A DNA stretch of 64,000 nucleotides, taken from contig JAQCCM010000001.1 of assembly GCA_027621175.1 (NCBI GenBank), positions 1 to 64,000 of the forward strand, read 5' to 3'. This stretch comes from Bacteroidota bacterium. Lineage in GTDB: Bacteria > Bacteroidota > Bacteroidia > Flavobacteriales > Flavobacteriaceae. The notes under the pieces are model-generated. The model saw only the letters and a list, made by a program, of their open reading frames with translations, was not told the DNA's origin and ran no database searches. Shown here in pieces: positions 33,334 through 43,571 of this stretch. Made by a program: the position numbers and the translations under genes. Position 1 is the first letter of the stretch, and the number at the start of each line of letters is the position of its first letter.

Positions 33334-35758
33334 TGCGTATAATATCTGCGAAAATTCCTGATGCAGTGACGGCTGCACCTGCGCCTGCACCTTTTACAAT
33401 CAATGGTTGTTGCGCATAGCGGCCGGTATAGAAGAGTACAATGTTGTCACTACCCTCTAAGTTATAAAAATCGTGCCCTTCTGGGATTTGTTGTAACCCT
33501 ACAGAAGCTTTACCATTTTCGAATGTGGCTACGTACTTTAAACGTGCATTTTCTTTTTTAGCGGACTCGTATAAGGCTGCAAAGTGTTCTTTGTGTACAT
33601 CTAAGCTCTTAAGAAAATCTTCATTGGTTTTGGTGTCCAAACACGCTTTTGGTAAAAATGGTTTATTCTCTATATCGGATAGTTCAAGTACATTTCCACT
33701 TTCACGCGCCAAAATTAAAATTTTGCGCGCTACATCAATACCACTTAAATCAATTTTTGGATCTGGTTCGGTATATCCTTCTTTCATAGCGCTTTCGACT
33801 ACCTCTCTGAACGTAGTGCTGTCATTGAAAGAATTAAACACAAAATTTAAACTTCCCGATAGTACCGCCTGAATGCTTTTTACACGATCTCCAGATGCGA
33901 TTAGGTGATTTAAGGTGTCAATTATTGGGAGTCCTGCTCCAACATTGGTCTCAAATAAGAAAGGTGCGTTGTATTTGCGCGAAAGTCTCTTAAGATTTTG
34001 ATAATGTTCGTATGCGTCGGCACATGCAATTTTATTACAAGTGACAACGCCAATATTGTTTTCTAAATATTTTGCATAAGTACCTGCAATTGTTGCATTT
34101 GCGGTATTGTCCACAAAAATGGAATTCCGCATGTTCGACTCTTTTGTTTTTTCAAAAAACAATTCCTTATTGGCGTCTTCACCCTCATTGAGAAGGTTTT
34201 GCCAATTGCTTAAATCAATACCGCTTGTGTCAAAATACATTTTGCGTGAGTTGGAAATACCTACCACGCTTAAGTTTAACTTAAAGTGTTCTTTAAGAAA
34301 ACTACGTTGTTGCTGTACTTGTTCCAAGAATTTACTCCCCACATTTCCAATGCCGGTAACAAACAAGTGCATTTTTTTGATTTGTGCTTCAAAAAATGCT
34401 TCGTGTAAGGTGTTCAGTGCTTTTTTAATATCGCTGCTGTTTATCACTGCAGTGATGTTTTTTTCAGAGGCACCTTGCGCAATGGCTTTCACATTTACGT
34501 TGTTATTTCCCAACGCTCGAAACATATTTCCACTAATGCCTTGGTGGTTTTTCATGTTTTCGCCAACAAGTGCTACGATAGATAAATCTTTTTCTACTCG
34601 AATAGGATTGATTTTGTTGGTTTCAATATCCAGTGCAAATTCTTCATCTATGGTTTGTTGTGCAAAATCGGCTTCAGCAGCATTGATTCCCAAACAAATA
34701 GAATGCTCCGATGAAGCTTGGGTAATCATAATAACATTAATGTGATGTTGCGCCAGTACGGTCAACAACTTTTGTGAATAGCCTGGAACGCCAATCATAC
34801 CACTACCTTCGAGAGTAAGCAGCGCAATATTGTTGATGTGACTGATGCCGCGAACAACACTGTCTGTTTCGGTTGTATGTGTGATTAACGTACCTGCATC
34901 TTCAGGCTTAAACGTATTTTTGATATAAACCGAAATTTTCTTTTCGGTGATGGGTTGTAGTGTAGGCGGATAAATAACTTTTGCACCAAAATGCGAAAGC
35001 TCCATAGCTTCTTGGTATGAAATTTCAGGAATTGCTTTTGCTTGCTTTACGATTGTTGGATGCGCGGTGTACATACCACTAACATCGGTCCAAATTTCCA
35101 AATATTCGGCCTGTACAGCACAAGCAATAACGGATGCAGTAAGATCAGAACCACCTCGTCCAAGGGTAGTGACGATGCCGTTAGCATCTTTTGCTACAAA
35201 TCCAGGAAGGATAACAACTTGGTTTGTGTTGCTTTCAAAAAATGCCGTAATATTTTTGTTTGTAATGGAATAATCTACAAGTGTTCTACCTAATGATTGT
35301 TTGGTAACAATGAGTTCTTGTGCATTTTTTGCAATTGCATCAAGGCCAGCTGCTTTCGCTGCATGCGCAATAATAGTATGTGAAAGAAGTTCTCCAAAGC
35401 TCAATAGAGTATCCTTAGTTTTTGGAGATAACTCTCGAATCATATACACGCCATCAAGGATGGTTTCGAGCTGATTGAGCATTTGTTTTGTGCTGCTCAA
35501 AATGGCGCTTTGGTTTGCAACCGGGATGAGTTCCTGTGCCAAATTGATGTGTCTCGCTTCAATTTCTTTAAGCTGCTCTGTATATGTTGTGTCGCCTTCG
35601 GAAGCTAGAGCCCCAAGTTCTTGTAGGCTGTCAGTAACGCCACCAAGCGCAGAAACCACCACAGCCATGGGTTTGTCATGAGTTGCTAATATGCGTAATA
35701 CTTGACGTATTTGTGTTGCATTTGCAACGGACGAGCCTCCAAATTTTAATACTATCAT
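33320..35758 (-). CDS. thrA: Bifunctional aspartate kinase/homoserine dehydrogenase
   Basis: The 812-residue fusion carries aspartokinase in residues about 1-290 (VLKFGGSSVANA at the start, TLGRGGSDLTAS near 210). Two ACT domains (about 305-455) probably sense threonine. Homoserine dehydrogenase follows from about 460, with HLFVTGIGNVGSKFLEQV (NADP binding), VVTCNKIACAD, and GYTEPDPKIDLSGIDVARK (catalytic block, about 705-723). It performs the first and third steps of the aspartate-to-threonine path. It is first in the operon, with a TATTTTTG box 26 bases upstream. No leader peptide rich in Thr or Ile codons was found. Confidence 0.97.
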   Translation of the reverse strand: MIVLKFGGSSVANATQIRQVLRILATHDKPMAVVVSALGGVTDSLQELGALASEGDTTYTEQLKEIEARHINLAQELIPVANQSAILSSTKQMLNQLETILDGVYMIRELSPKTKDTLLSFGELLSHTIIAHAAKAAGLDAIAKNAQELIVTKQSLGRTLVDYSITNKNITAFFESNTNQVVILPGFVAKDANGIVTTLGRGGSDLTASVIACAVQAEYLEIWTDVSGMYTAHPTIVKQAKAIPEISYQEAMELSHFGAKVIYPPTLQPITEKKISVYIKNTFKPEDAGTLITHTTETDSVVRGISHINNIALLTLEGSGMIGVPGYSQKLLTVLAQHHINVIMITQASSEHSICLGINAAEADFAQQTIDEEFALDIETNKINPIRVEKDLSIVALVGENMKNHQGISGNMFRALGNNNVNVKAIAQGASEKNITAVINSSDIKKALNTLHEAFFEAQIKKMHLFVTGIGNVGSKFLEQVQQQRSFLKEHFKLNLSVVGISNSRKMYFDTSGIDLSNWQNLLNEGEDANKELFFEKTKESNMRNSIFVDNTANATIAGTYAKYLENNIGVVTCNKIACADAYEHYQNLKRLSRKYNAPFLFETNVGAGLPIIDTLNHLIASGDRVKSIQAVLSGSLNFVFNSFNDSTTFREVVESAMKEGYTEPDPKIDLSGIDVARKILILARESGNVLELSDIENKPFLPKACLDTKTNEDFLKSLDVHKEHFAALYESAKKENARLKYVATFENGKASVGLQQIPEGHDFYNLEGSDNIVLFYTGRYAQQPLIVKGAGAGAAVTASGIFADIIRIGKS

Positions 35759-35784
35759 CTAAATTGATTCAAAAAAAAACAACA

Positions 35785-35792
35785 CAAAAATA
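35785..35792 (-). promoter_or_regulatory. -7 promoter element of the thrABC operon
   Basis: TATTTTTG on the minus strand, 26 bases before the thrA ATG. It is a perfect TAnnTTTG match in an AT-rich gap of 186 bases shared with divergent nadA. Confidence 0.4.
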
Positions 35793-35944
35793 ACCGATTA
35801 AATCCAATTAAGAGGCTTTCTACTTTTTTTGTTTATTAAAATATCACTCTACCGTTTTTACCTGTGATTTACGCGCAATAAAAAGCACATTGTTAGGTAA
35901 ATTCCTGTCTTTTTACGAAATTTGAAAAAAGAATTGCTTTGATT

Positions 35945-36931
35945 ATGTTGCAATCAGACACAGATGTACTTATTGAAAAAGGTTTTATTGATGCTCCCAT
36001 TCCTAAAAACATCAACCTTGTAGAGGAGATTATTCGTCTCAAAAAAGAAAAAAATGCTGTGCTTTTGGCACATTATTATCAAGAAGATGCGATTCAAGAT
36101 TTAGCCGACTTTTTGGGTGATAGCCTTTACTTGGCTAAAGCCGCTGCCACCGTAGATGCAGACGTCATTGTGTTTGCAGGGGTTCATTTTATGGCAGAAA
36201 CGGCAAAAATCATTAACCCAACAAAAAAAGTATTACTTCCCGATTTAAAGGCGGGTTGTTCATTAGCTGATTCCTGTCCGCCAATAGATTTTGCGGCATT
36301 TAAAGCAAAACATCCTGAAGCAATTGTGGTTACTTATATCAATTGTTCTGCTGAAATAAAGGCACTTAGCGATATTGTTTGTACGTCAAGTAACGCTGTA
36401 AAAATTATTGAAAGTATTCCAAAAGACCAACAGATTATTTTTGCGCCAGACAAGAATTTGGGACGCTACTTAATAAAAGAAACAGGTAGAGATATGATTT
36501 TATGGGACGGTTCCTGTATTGTACATGAGGCGTTTTCATTTGATAAAATTGTTGCCCTAGCGCAACAACATCCCGATGCGAAGTTTATTGCACACCCTGA
36601 GAGTGAATCGCAAGTACTAGATATTGCACACTATATTGGGAGTACATCGGGTTTATTGAATTTTGTTCAACAAGACGCGGCTCAGACCTTTATTGTGGCT
36701 ACAGAAGCGGGTATCTTGCACGAAATGAAAAAACGCGCACCTGAAAAAACCTTTATTCCTGCACCTGTTTCTGATGATACGTGTGCGTGTAGCGAATGTG
36801 CTTTTATGAAGCTCAATACACTGGAGAAATTGTATTTATGCTTAGCGCATGAATTACCCGAAATTGAGCTTGACGCTGAGCTAATGCAAGCAGCTAAAGC
36901 ACCTATAGATCGCATGTTAGAACTTTCTTGA
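35945..36931 (+). CDS. nadA: Quinolinate synthase NadA
   Basis: The 328-residue iron-sulfur enzyme condenses iminoaspartate with dihydroxyacetone phosphate. Motifs include [21 protein letters not shown] (about 38-58), [11 protein letters not shown] (about 102-112), [11 protein letters not shown] and CTSSNA. The C-terminal [20 protein letters not shown] (about 278-297) carries a cluster cysteine. The frame can start at a TTG six bases upstream, but the ATG at 35945 is preferred. nadB follows after a single base, so the three nad genes form one operon. Confidence 0.96.
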   Translation: MLQSDTDVLIEKGFIDAPIPKNINLVEEIIRLKKEKNAVLLAHYYQEDAIQDLADFLGDSLYLAKAAATVDADVIVFAGVHFMAETAKIINPTKKVLLPDLKAGCSLADSCPPIDFAAFKAKHPEAIVVTYINCSAEIKALSDIVCTSSNAVKIIESIPKDQQIIFAPDKNLGRYLIKETGRDMILWDGSCIVHEAFSFDKIVALAQQHPDAKFIAHPESESQVLDIAHYIGSTSGLLNFVQQDAAQTFIVATEAGILHEMKKRAPEKTFIPAPVSDDTCACSECAFMKLNTLEKLYLCLAHELPEIELDAELMQAAKAPIDRMLELS

Positions 36932-36932
36932 T

Positions 36933-38489
36933 ATGCACGCAGATGTTTTGGTTGTTGGTACTGGAATTGCGGGATTAAGCTACGCTGTTCGCCTTGCCCA
37001 AATAAGTCCTCATGTAAAAATCTGCATGATTTCAAAGCGTGATTTGCTTGAAAGCAATACCAAGTATGCTCAAGGTGGCATTGCGGTGGTCTCCAACTTT
37101 TTTTTAGATTCTTACGAAGATCATGTACAAGACACCATGAAAGCGAGTGGGAATACATCAAACGAAAAAGTGGTTGATTTTGTGGTAAGAGAGGGCCCAG
37201 CGTGTGTAAAAGAACTCATGGAGTGGGGCGCTCAATTTGACACAAAAGGAAGTAAACTGCATCTAGGTAAAGAAGGTGGTCATTCGGCAAAACGTATTGT
37301 ACACCATAAAGATCAGTCGGGATTACAGATTCAAAATGCGCTCATAGCCAAAGCAAGGTCACTTCAAAACATTACATTTTTTGAAAATCACTCTTTGGTT
37401 GATCTTATTACAGATCACCACATTCCAAACGCAAAGCATGACCGTTGTTATGGTGCCTATGTTATTTCAAAAAGAGATGAGGAAATTATAAAAATCACAG
37501 CACAGCTCACCGTACTTTCTACTGGCGGTGCAGGTCAGGTGTATGCACATACCACCAATCCAACAGCAGCTACTGGCGATGGATTAGGGGCAGCTTATAG
37601 AGCAAAAGTACATATTGAAAACTTACATTTTGTACAGTTTCATCCCACAGCATTGTTCCCTAAAATTGATGGAAATACCTTTCTTATTTCTGAAGCCATT
37701 CGTGGCGCTGGGGCCATACTTCGAAATCACAAAGGCGAAGCCTTTATGTCCCAATACGATAATCGAAAAGATCTGGCACCAAGGGATATCGTTTCGAGAG
37801 CAATTCATTCCGAAATGAACCAGGGCAATCAATTGCATATGTATCTTGACGCTACACATATTGACGCAAAAGTACTTGAGCAAGAATTCCCTACCATTTT
37901 AACCAATTGTCAAAAGGTCGGTATTGATATCACCAAAGATTATATTCCCGTGCTACCGGCGGCGCATTACATCTGCGGTGGAATTGATGTGAACGAACAC
38001 GGGCAAAGTAATTTACTTGGGCTTTACGCCATAGGTGAATGCAGCCATACGGGTTTACACGGTGCAAATCGTTTGGCTTCAAATTCTTTATTGGAAGCTT
38101 TGGTTTTTGCTTCGCGCGCAGCAAAACATTCATCAGTTATGCTTTCCGGTGAATTATTGCCAACTTCTTTTTTTGAAAATATTCCAAATTGGACTGGCAC
38201 AGAAAATATATCCAATCAAAAAACCATTCAAATTCGTGAACTGCGCGCCACATTACAGCGCATTATGAGTGCCTATGTTGGGATTATTAAGTCTGGAGAA
38301 AGTTTGCGGAGGGCAGAGAAAGAATTGCACAAAGTTTATGTAGCCACAAAGGAATTGTACCAACAAAATAAACTCACACCGCAACTAACTACTTTACGAA
38401 ATTTGGTTAGTGTTGCTTATTTAATGATAAAACAATCACAGAAATACCCTCAAAACAAGGGCGTTTATTTTAACGAAGATTATGTCTAA
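36933..38489 (+). CDS. nadB: L-aspartate oxidase NadB
   Basis: The 518-residue flavoprotein oxidises aspartate to iminoaspartate. It has the FAD-binding start DVLVVGTGIAGLSYAVRLA (about 4-22), and NTKYAQGGIAVV (about 45-56) is the NadB signature. ATGDGLGAAYRA, HFVQFHPTALF, GAGAILRNHKGE and GLHGANRLASNSLLEAL follow, with catalytic histidine and arginine regions. It supplies its unstable product to NadA, encoded just upstream. The last eight bases overlap nadC. Confidence 0.96.
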   Translation: MHADVLVVGTGIAGLSYAVRLAQISPHVKICMISKRDLLESNTKYAQGGIAVVSNFFLDSYEDHVQDTMKASGNTSNEKVVDFVVREGPACVKELMEWGAQFDTKGSKLHLGKEGGHSAKRIVHHKDQSGLQIQNALIAKARSLQNITFFENHSLVDLITDHHIPNAKHDRCYGAYVISKRDEEIIKITAQLTVLSTGGAGQVYAHTTNPTAATGDGLGAAYRAKVHIENLHFVQFHPTALFPKIDGNTFLISEAIRGAGAILRNHKGEAFMSQYDNRKDLAPRDIVSRAIHSEMNQGNQLHMYLDATHIDAKVLEQEFPTILTNCQKVGIDITKDYIPVLPAAHYICGGIDVNEHGQSNLLGLYAIGECSHTGLHGANRLASNSLLEALVFASRAAKHSSVMLSGELLPTSFFENIPNWTGTENISNQKTIQIRELRATLQRIMSAYVGIIKSGESLRRAEKELHKVYVATKELYQQNKLTPQLTTLRNLVSVAYLMIKQSQKYPQNKGVYFNEDYV

Positions 38490-39348
38490 ATCATTTTCCG
38501 ATACATACCAAAAAGCATTACTACATTGCATGCAGCAAGCTATTGTTGAGGATTTAAATGCATCAGGTGACCACACAACCAAAGCCATTTTTCCAGTTGA
38601 TCACCAATCTAAAGCAAAGCTTATTGCAAAGGGTGAGGGCGTACTTGCAGGCGTAGATTTTTGCAAGTTGATGCTTGAGCATCATGCGCCGAATGTGACG
38701 CTTAACCCCATGGTGAACGATGGCTCTTTGTTTTCAGTTGGTGAAACCCTTTTAACTTTAGAGGGCGACACGCAAAGCATGTTATCCTTGGAGCGAATCC
38801 TGCTCAATGCCCTACAACGTATGAGTGGAATTGCAACTGTTACGCAAGGAATTCAGCAGTCGATTGCGCATACAAAATGCAAGGTGTTGGATACCCGAAA
38901 AACAACGCCAAATTTCAGAATAGCGGAAAAATGGGCAGTAAACATTGGAGGAGGTGTAAATCATCGAATGGGTTTGTATGATGCAATTATGCTAAAAGAC
39001 AACCACATTGATTTTTGTGGCGGATTGGTTCAAGCTTTAAATAAGACAAAAACGTATTTGGATAGTTTGTCCGTTTCCATTCCTGTAATTGTTGAGACAC
39101 GAAACCTAGAAGATGTAGCCATTTGTTTGCAACATACATGGATTAGCCGTGTGTTGTTGGATAATATGTCGCCATCTGTATTAGCTGAAGCTGTAGCACT
39201 TATTGATGGAAATTTCCCAACAGAGGCATCTGGCAATATTACCCCTGAAAGCTGTGTTTCTTATGCAGAAACAGGTGTTGATTTTATTTCTTTGGGATAC
39301 CTCACTCACTCGGCACCAATAATCGATCTGAGCTTACGTGCGAATTAA
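38482..39348 (+). CDS. nadC: Nicotinate-nucleotide pyrophosphorylase (carboxylating) NadC
   Basis: The 288-residue enzyme converts quinolinate and PRPP to nicotinate mononucleotide. Markers are [16 protein letters not shown] (about 19-34), [19 protein letters not shown], the catalytic [19 protein letters not shown] (about 135-153), and [20 protein letters not shown] (about 155-174). It completes de novo NAD precursor synthesis with NadA and NadB. The last four bases overlap the convergent RimK-fusion gene. Confidence 0.96.
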   Translation: MSKSFSDTYQKALLHCMQQAIVEDLNASGDHTTKAIFPVDHQSKAKLIAKGEGVLAGVDFCKLMLEHHAPNVTLNPMVNDGSLFSVGETLLTLEGDTQSMLSLERILLNALQRMSGIATVTQGIQQSIAHTKCKVLDTRKTTPNFRIAEKWAVNIGGGVNHRMGLYDAIMLKDNHIDFCGGLVQALNKTKTYLDSLSVSIPVIVETRNLEDVAICLQHTWISRVLLDNMSPSVLAEAVALIDGNFPTEASGNITPESCVSYAETGVDFISLGYLTHSAPIIDLSLRAN

Positions 39349-40718
39349 ACAGCTTTGGACACGTAATTACATCGCTTTTCGATTGATTTTATCATCATCT
39401 GCGCAATGTCCTTTTGTGTAGCCGCTTCTATGCCTTCTAGACCAGGAGAAGAGTTTACTTCAAGTACCAATGGTCCTGATGCAGAACGTATAATATCTAC
39501 CCCAGCAACGCGTAATCCCATAGCTTTGGTGGCTTTTATGGCAAGTTTGCGCTCTTCAGTAGTAGCACGAATAATAGAAGTAGTACCGCCCAAATGTACA
39601 TTTGCGCGAAACTCTCCAGGAGGTGCAGTACGTTGCATTGATGCGACTACCTTACCATCAATCACAAAACAACGAAGATCTTTTCCGTCTGCTTCTTTAA
39701 TAAATTCTTGAACTAAGATGTTGGCATTTAAGCTTTTGAAAGCATTGATTACACTTTCTGCTGCTTTTTTGGTTTCTGCCAATACGACTCCCTTGCCTTG
39801 TGTGCCCTCCAATAGTTTCACAATGAGTGGTGAGCCACCCACCATTTCAATCAAATCATTTGTGTCTAGCGGCGAACTAGCAAAACCTGTAGTAGGGATT
39901 TGTACTCCTTGTTTCAAAAGCAGTTGCAACGAAAAAAGTTTATCTCTTGATTGAATAATAGAGTCTGAATTGTTTAAACAAAAAACGCCTAAGCTTTCAA
40001 AGAGTCGAAGTAGGGCACAAGCATAAAACGTTTGCGCCGGACGAATACGTGGAATGACTGCATCTAAAGGCTCTATGGCACTACCGCCTCTGTAATGAAT
40101 TTGTGGCGTAGTGGCATCGAGCTTCATAAAACATTGACGAATATTATAGAATTCAATTTCGTGACCGCGTTGCTCTGCAGCTTCTATAATTCGTCTATTG
40201 CTATATAAATTTTGATTTGATGCCAAAAGCCCAATACGCAGTCCTTCGTTGGGTTTTTTAAATTGTTTATAGGATTTAAAAATGGTTTCCTCTTCCACAT
40301 TCCCTGCTGAAAAGCTCACTGACGGATCTACAATAATTCGTTCCACCATAGCCTGTCGCCCCAAAAGCATACGGTAACCCATCGAATCTCGGTTGGTAAG
40401 CGTTAGTTCAATATCCCACTTTTCTCCATTCAGGCTTATTGCGGTGCGTACTACGTAACGCTCTTCTCTATCGCCACTGGAGCTTTTTACTACTCGCTTG
40501 TCAATTACGAGTGCCCTGCAATTGATTTTACGTTTTCCGTCATTTTGAATGGGAAATACATCAAAGTTGACCCAAGTTTCGACGCCTTTTTGAAAAGGTT
40601 TGATATTTACAGCATGAAGGCTTGAGGTTTTTGCACCGCTATCTACACGTGCTTTTACGTATGGGATATTTAGTTCACTTAGCGAAACCCATTCTTCGGA
40701 ACCAACAACTTTTTTCAT
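39345..40718 (-). CDS. rimK: RimB-like zinc/aspartic-type protease domain fused to RimK ATP-grasp ligase
   Basis: The 457-residue protein has two parts. Residues about 1-145 match the RimB family (ATP-dependent zinc protease, retropepsin-like) with [16 protein letters not shown] (about 20-35), RYVVRTAI and [10 protein letters not shown]. Residues about 160-457 match Rim[21 protein letters not shown], the ATP-grasp motifs [10 protein letters not shown] and [25 protein letters not shown], and [23 protein letters not shown]. RimK adds glutamates to the C-terminus of ribosomal protein S6, and RimB homologues modulate this. Fusion implies a single polypeptide that couples the two activities. The gene is monocistronic. 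Confidence 0.88.
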   Translation of the reverse strand: MKKVVGSEEWVSLSELNIPYVKARVDSGAKTSSLHAVNIKPFQKGVETWVNFDVFPIQNDGKRKINCRALVIDKRVVKSSSGDREERYVVRTAISLNGEKWDIELTLTNRDSMGYRMLLGRQAMVERIIVDPSVSFSAGNVEEETIFKSYKQFKKPNEGLRIGLLASNQNLYSNRRIIEAAEQRGHEIEFYNIRQCFMKLDATTPQIHYRGGSAIEPLDAVIPRIRPAQTFYACALLRLFESLGVFCLNNSDSIIQSRDKLFSLQLLLKQGVQIPTTGFASSPLDTNDLIEMVGGSPLIVKLLEGTQGKGVVLAETKKAAESVINAFKSLNANILVQEFIKEADGKDLRCFVIDGKVVASMQRTAPPGEFRANVHLGGTTSIIRATTEERKLAIKATKAMGLRVAGVDIIRSASGPLVLEVNSSPGLEGIEAATQKDIAQMMIKSIEKRCNYVSKAV

Positions 40719-40788
40719 TGCTATAAATTAGAGCGCAAATAAAAAATAAAAATCCCGAATCAAAGGCTAAACGAGTAAAAAATAATCG

Positions 40789-43344
40789 TTAAGTTTTCGA
40801 GGAATTTTTAGCTTCTTTTATATCAAGCGATAATTCATCCGCTTTTTTGTCCCAATCAAATGTAACTTTTGCTCCGTTTGAAAGAGTATTGCTTATGATT
40901 TCTCCTGCAAGTTTGTCCTCAACGTAACGTTGTATAGCTCGTGCAAGTGGACGTGCGCCGTATTGCTTGTCATACCCCTTGTCTATAAGGAAACTTACAG
41001 CGTTTTCGCTTAGTTCTAACGTATAGCCTAATTCCTTAACGCGACCTTGCAAAGCAGCTAACTCAAGAGTAATAATTTTTGCTAAATCTTCTTTTTCCAA
41101 AGTGTTAAAGATGACAATGTCGTCAATACGGTTTAGGAATTCTGGTGAAAACGTTTTCTTTAAAGCTCCTTGAATCACACCTTGAATATTTTTGTCTTCT
41201 TGTGATTTTTGGGCAGCAGTACCAAAACCAACGCCTAAGCCAAAATCTTTCACTTGGCGTGCACCAACATTAGAGGTCATGATGATAATGGTGTTTTTAA
41301 AATCTATCCGCCTTCCTAAGGAATCGGTTAAATAACCGTCGTCTAACACTTGTAAGAGCATATTAAATACATCTGGATGCGCTTTTTCAATCTCATCTAA
41401 TAAAACAACTGAATAGGGTTTGCGACGTACTTTTTCGCTTAGTTGTCCGCCTTCTTCATAGCCGACATATCCCGGAGGTGCTCCAATCAATCTTGAGATG
41501 GAAAATTTTTCCATGTATTCGCTCATGTCAATCCGGATAAGCGATGATTCAGAATCAAAAAGCTCTTTCGCTAATACTTTGGCAAGCTGCGTTTTTCCTA
41601 CACCTGTTTGCCCCAAAAAGATAAAGGACCCAATGGGTTTGTTTGGGTTTTTCAGCCCTGTGCGGTTGCGCTGAATGGCTTTCGCTACTTTTTCAACAGC
41701 ATTTTCTTGACCAATGACTTTTCCTTGAATAAGTTCATTGAGTTTTGATAAACGTTTGCTTTCGCCATCACCAACCCGTTGCACAGGAATTCCTGTCATC
41801 ATAGAAACCACATCGGCGATGTGATTTTCAGTCACGGTTTCTCTGTTTTGACGTTGTTCTTCTTGCCAATCTTCTTGAGCTAATAACAACTCTTTTTCCA
41901 ATTTCTTTTCGTCGTCGCGCAACTTTGCCGCTTCCTCATATTTTTGACGCTTAACAACGGTGTTTTTTAGTTCCCGAACACGCTCCAACTCCTCTTCAAT
42001 AGAAACGATTTTCTCAGGAACTTCCATGTTGGTGATATGCACTCTAGAACCAGCTTCATCCAGAGCATCAATAGCCTTGTCTGGTAAAAAACGATCTGTC
42101 ATATACCTGTCCGAAAGGCGAACACAAGCTTCGATAGCAGCATCGGTATAGTTAACATTGTGATGCGCTTCGTATTTGTCTTTAATGTTTTGGAGAATTT
42201 CTATGGTTTCTGTAACCGTTGTGGGCTCTACAACCACCTTTTGAAAACGGCGCTCAAGGGCTCCATCTTTTTCAATGTTTTGACGGTATTCGTCTAAAGT
42301 TGTAGCACCTATACATTGGATTTCACCACGAGCTAATGCAGGTTTAAACATATTTGATGCATCAAGACTTCCAGTGGCACCACCAGCACCCACGATGGTG
42401 TGAATTTCGTCAATAAATAAGATGATGTTACTGTTTTTTTCAAGCTCGTTCATTACGGCTTTCATGCGTTCTTCAAACTGACCGCGATATTTTGTTCCTG
42501 CTACAAGGGAAGCTAAGTCTAAAGTAACCACGCGTTTGTTGTAGAGTACTCTGGATACTTTCTTTTGGATAATGCGCAACGCCAATCCTTCAGCAATAGC
42601 AGATTTACCAACACCGGGCTCACCAATAAGTAGGGGATTGTTCTTTTTTCTACGACTTAAAATTTGTGATACGCGCTCAATTTCTTTTTCTCGTCCAATG
42701 ACTGGATCCATATTTCCCTCTATGGCAACTTTGGTTAAATCTCTACCAAAATTATCTAAGACAGGAGTGGTTGATTTCTTTGTTTTTTTATCGTCTGACG
42801 AAGTAGAGTACGATGAAGATTGACTTCTGTTGTCTTCTTCTGAAGGATCATCAGGAAAGGCGTCAGCAGATGGCATATCGATGTAATCATCATCAGAATC
42901 AACAGACATATATTTGAATTGATCTTTTACCGTTTCATAATCGACTTGAAGTTTCTGTAATACCTTGGTAGTAGGATCGTTTTCATTTCGTAAAATACAC
43001 AACAATAGGTGAGCGGTGTTTATCGAAGTGCTTTGAAATAACTTTGCTTCTAGGAATGTGGTTTTTAAAGCACGTTCCGCTTGTCTTGTAAGTTGTAAAT
43101 TTGTTTTGTGCTGAGACTCTTGTATGTTAGTTGGGTTAGCCGGTGTTAAGATTTCAATCTTGCGGCGCAAGTAGTCTAAATCAATTTCTAGTGCTTTCAG
43201 TATGGAGATGGCTTTTCCGTTGCCATCACGAAGTAAGCCTAGCATAAGGTGCTCGGTACCAATAAAGTCGTGTCCAAGGCGCAATGCCTCTTCCTTGCTA
43301 TACGAAATAACATCTTTTACGCGGGGTGAAAAATTATCGTCCAT
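40789..43344 (-). CDS. clpC: ATP-dependent Clp protease ATP-binding subunit ClpC
   Basis: The 851-residue Hsp100 unfoldase has two N-terminal Clp_N repeats (about 3-145), then an acidic/serine linker. The first AAA domain has [15 protein letters not shown] (about 225-239). A UVR-like middle segment follows, [21 protein letters not shown] (about 442-462). The second AAA domain has [15 protein letters not shown] (about 561-575) and the ClpP-loop region (VGFGTAAQ, about 696-703). The short middle domain and UVR motif mark ClpC rather than ClpB. It delivers substrates to ClpP; no clpP or mcsB is nearby. It stands alone, with a 227-base gap to divergent gyrA. Confidence 0.95.
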   Translation of the reverse strand: MDDNFSPRVKDVISYSKEEALRLGHDFIGTEHLMLGLLRDGNGKAISILKALEIDLDYLRRKIEILTPANPTNIQESQHKTNLQLTRQAERALKTTFLEAKLFQSTSINTAHLLLCILRNENDPTTKVLQKLQVDYETVKDQFKYMSVDSDDDYIDMPSADAFPDDPSEEDNRSQSSSYSTSSDDKKTKKSTTPVLDNFGRDLTKVAIEGNMDPVIGREKEIERVSQILSRRKKNNPLLIGEPGVGKSAIAEGLALRIIQKKVSRVLYNKRVVTLDLASLVAGTKYRGQFEERMKAVMNELEKNSNIILFIDEIHTIVGAGGATGSLDASNMFKPALARGEIQCIGATTLDEYRQNIEKDGALERRFQKVVVEPTTVTETIEILQNIKDKYEAHHNVNYTDAAIEACVRLSDRYMTDRFLPDKAIDALDEAGSRVHITNMEVPEKIVSIEEELERVRELKNTVVKRQKYEEAAKLRDDEKKLEKELLLAQEDWQEEQRQNRETVTENHIADVVSMMTGIPVQRVGDGESKRLSKLNELIQGKVIGQENAVEKVAKAIQRNRTGLKNPNKPIGSFIFLGQTGVGKTQLAKVLAKELFDSESSLIRIDMSEYMEKFSISRLIGAPPGYVGYEEGGQLSEKVRRKPYSVVLLDEIEKAHPDVFNMLLQVLDDGYLTDSLGRRIDFKNTIIIMTSNVGARQVKDFGLGVGFGTAAQKSQEDKNIQGVIQGALKKTFSPEFLNRIDDIVIFNTLEKEDLAKIITLELAALQGRVKELGYTLELSENAVSFLIDKGYDKQYGARPLARAIQRYVEDKLAGEIISNTLSNGAKVTFDWDKKADELSLDIKEAKNSSKT

Positions 43345-43571
43345 AATTTATTTTTCTTTTGTTGGTCAAAAATTGAACCAAATACACAAAGGCTCATAAC
43401 GAATAGACAAAAAAAATTAATCAATTACAAATAATTTCTGACAAAATTTTCAGTCAATACAAATAATCAAAAATGTTAATAAGTCATAAGAAAAACACCT
43501 AATATTTTTATAGTATTCATTCGTTGAATGTGTACTTTAGCCATACTGTCATAACATTAAATTTACATTGA

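Noticed and set aside
34107-34745. A 212-codon plus-strand frame opposite thrA
   Set aside because: It is antisense to well-conserved aspartokinase/homoserine dehydrogenase coding sequence, has low complexity and no recognisable motif.
35759-35944. Attenuator leader peptide for thrABC
   Set aside because: No short frame rich in Thr/Ile codons and no antiterminator/terminator pair was found between thrA and nadA.
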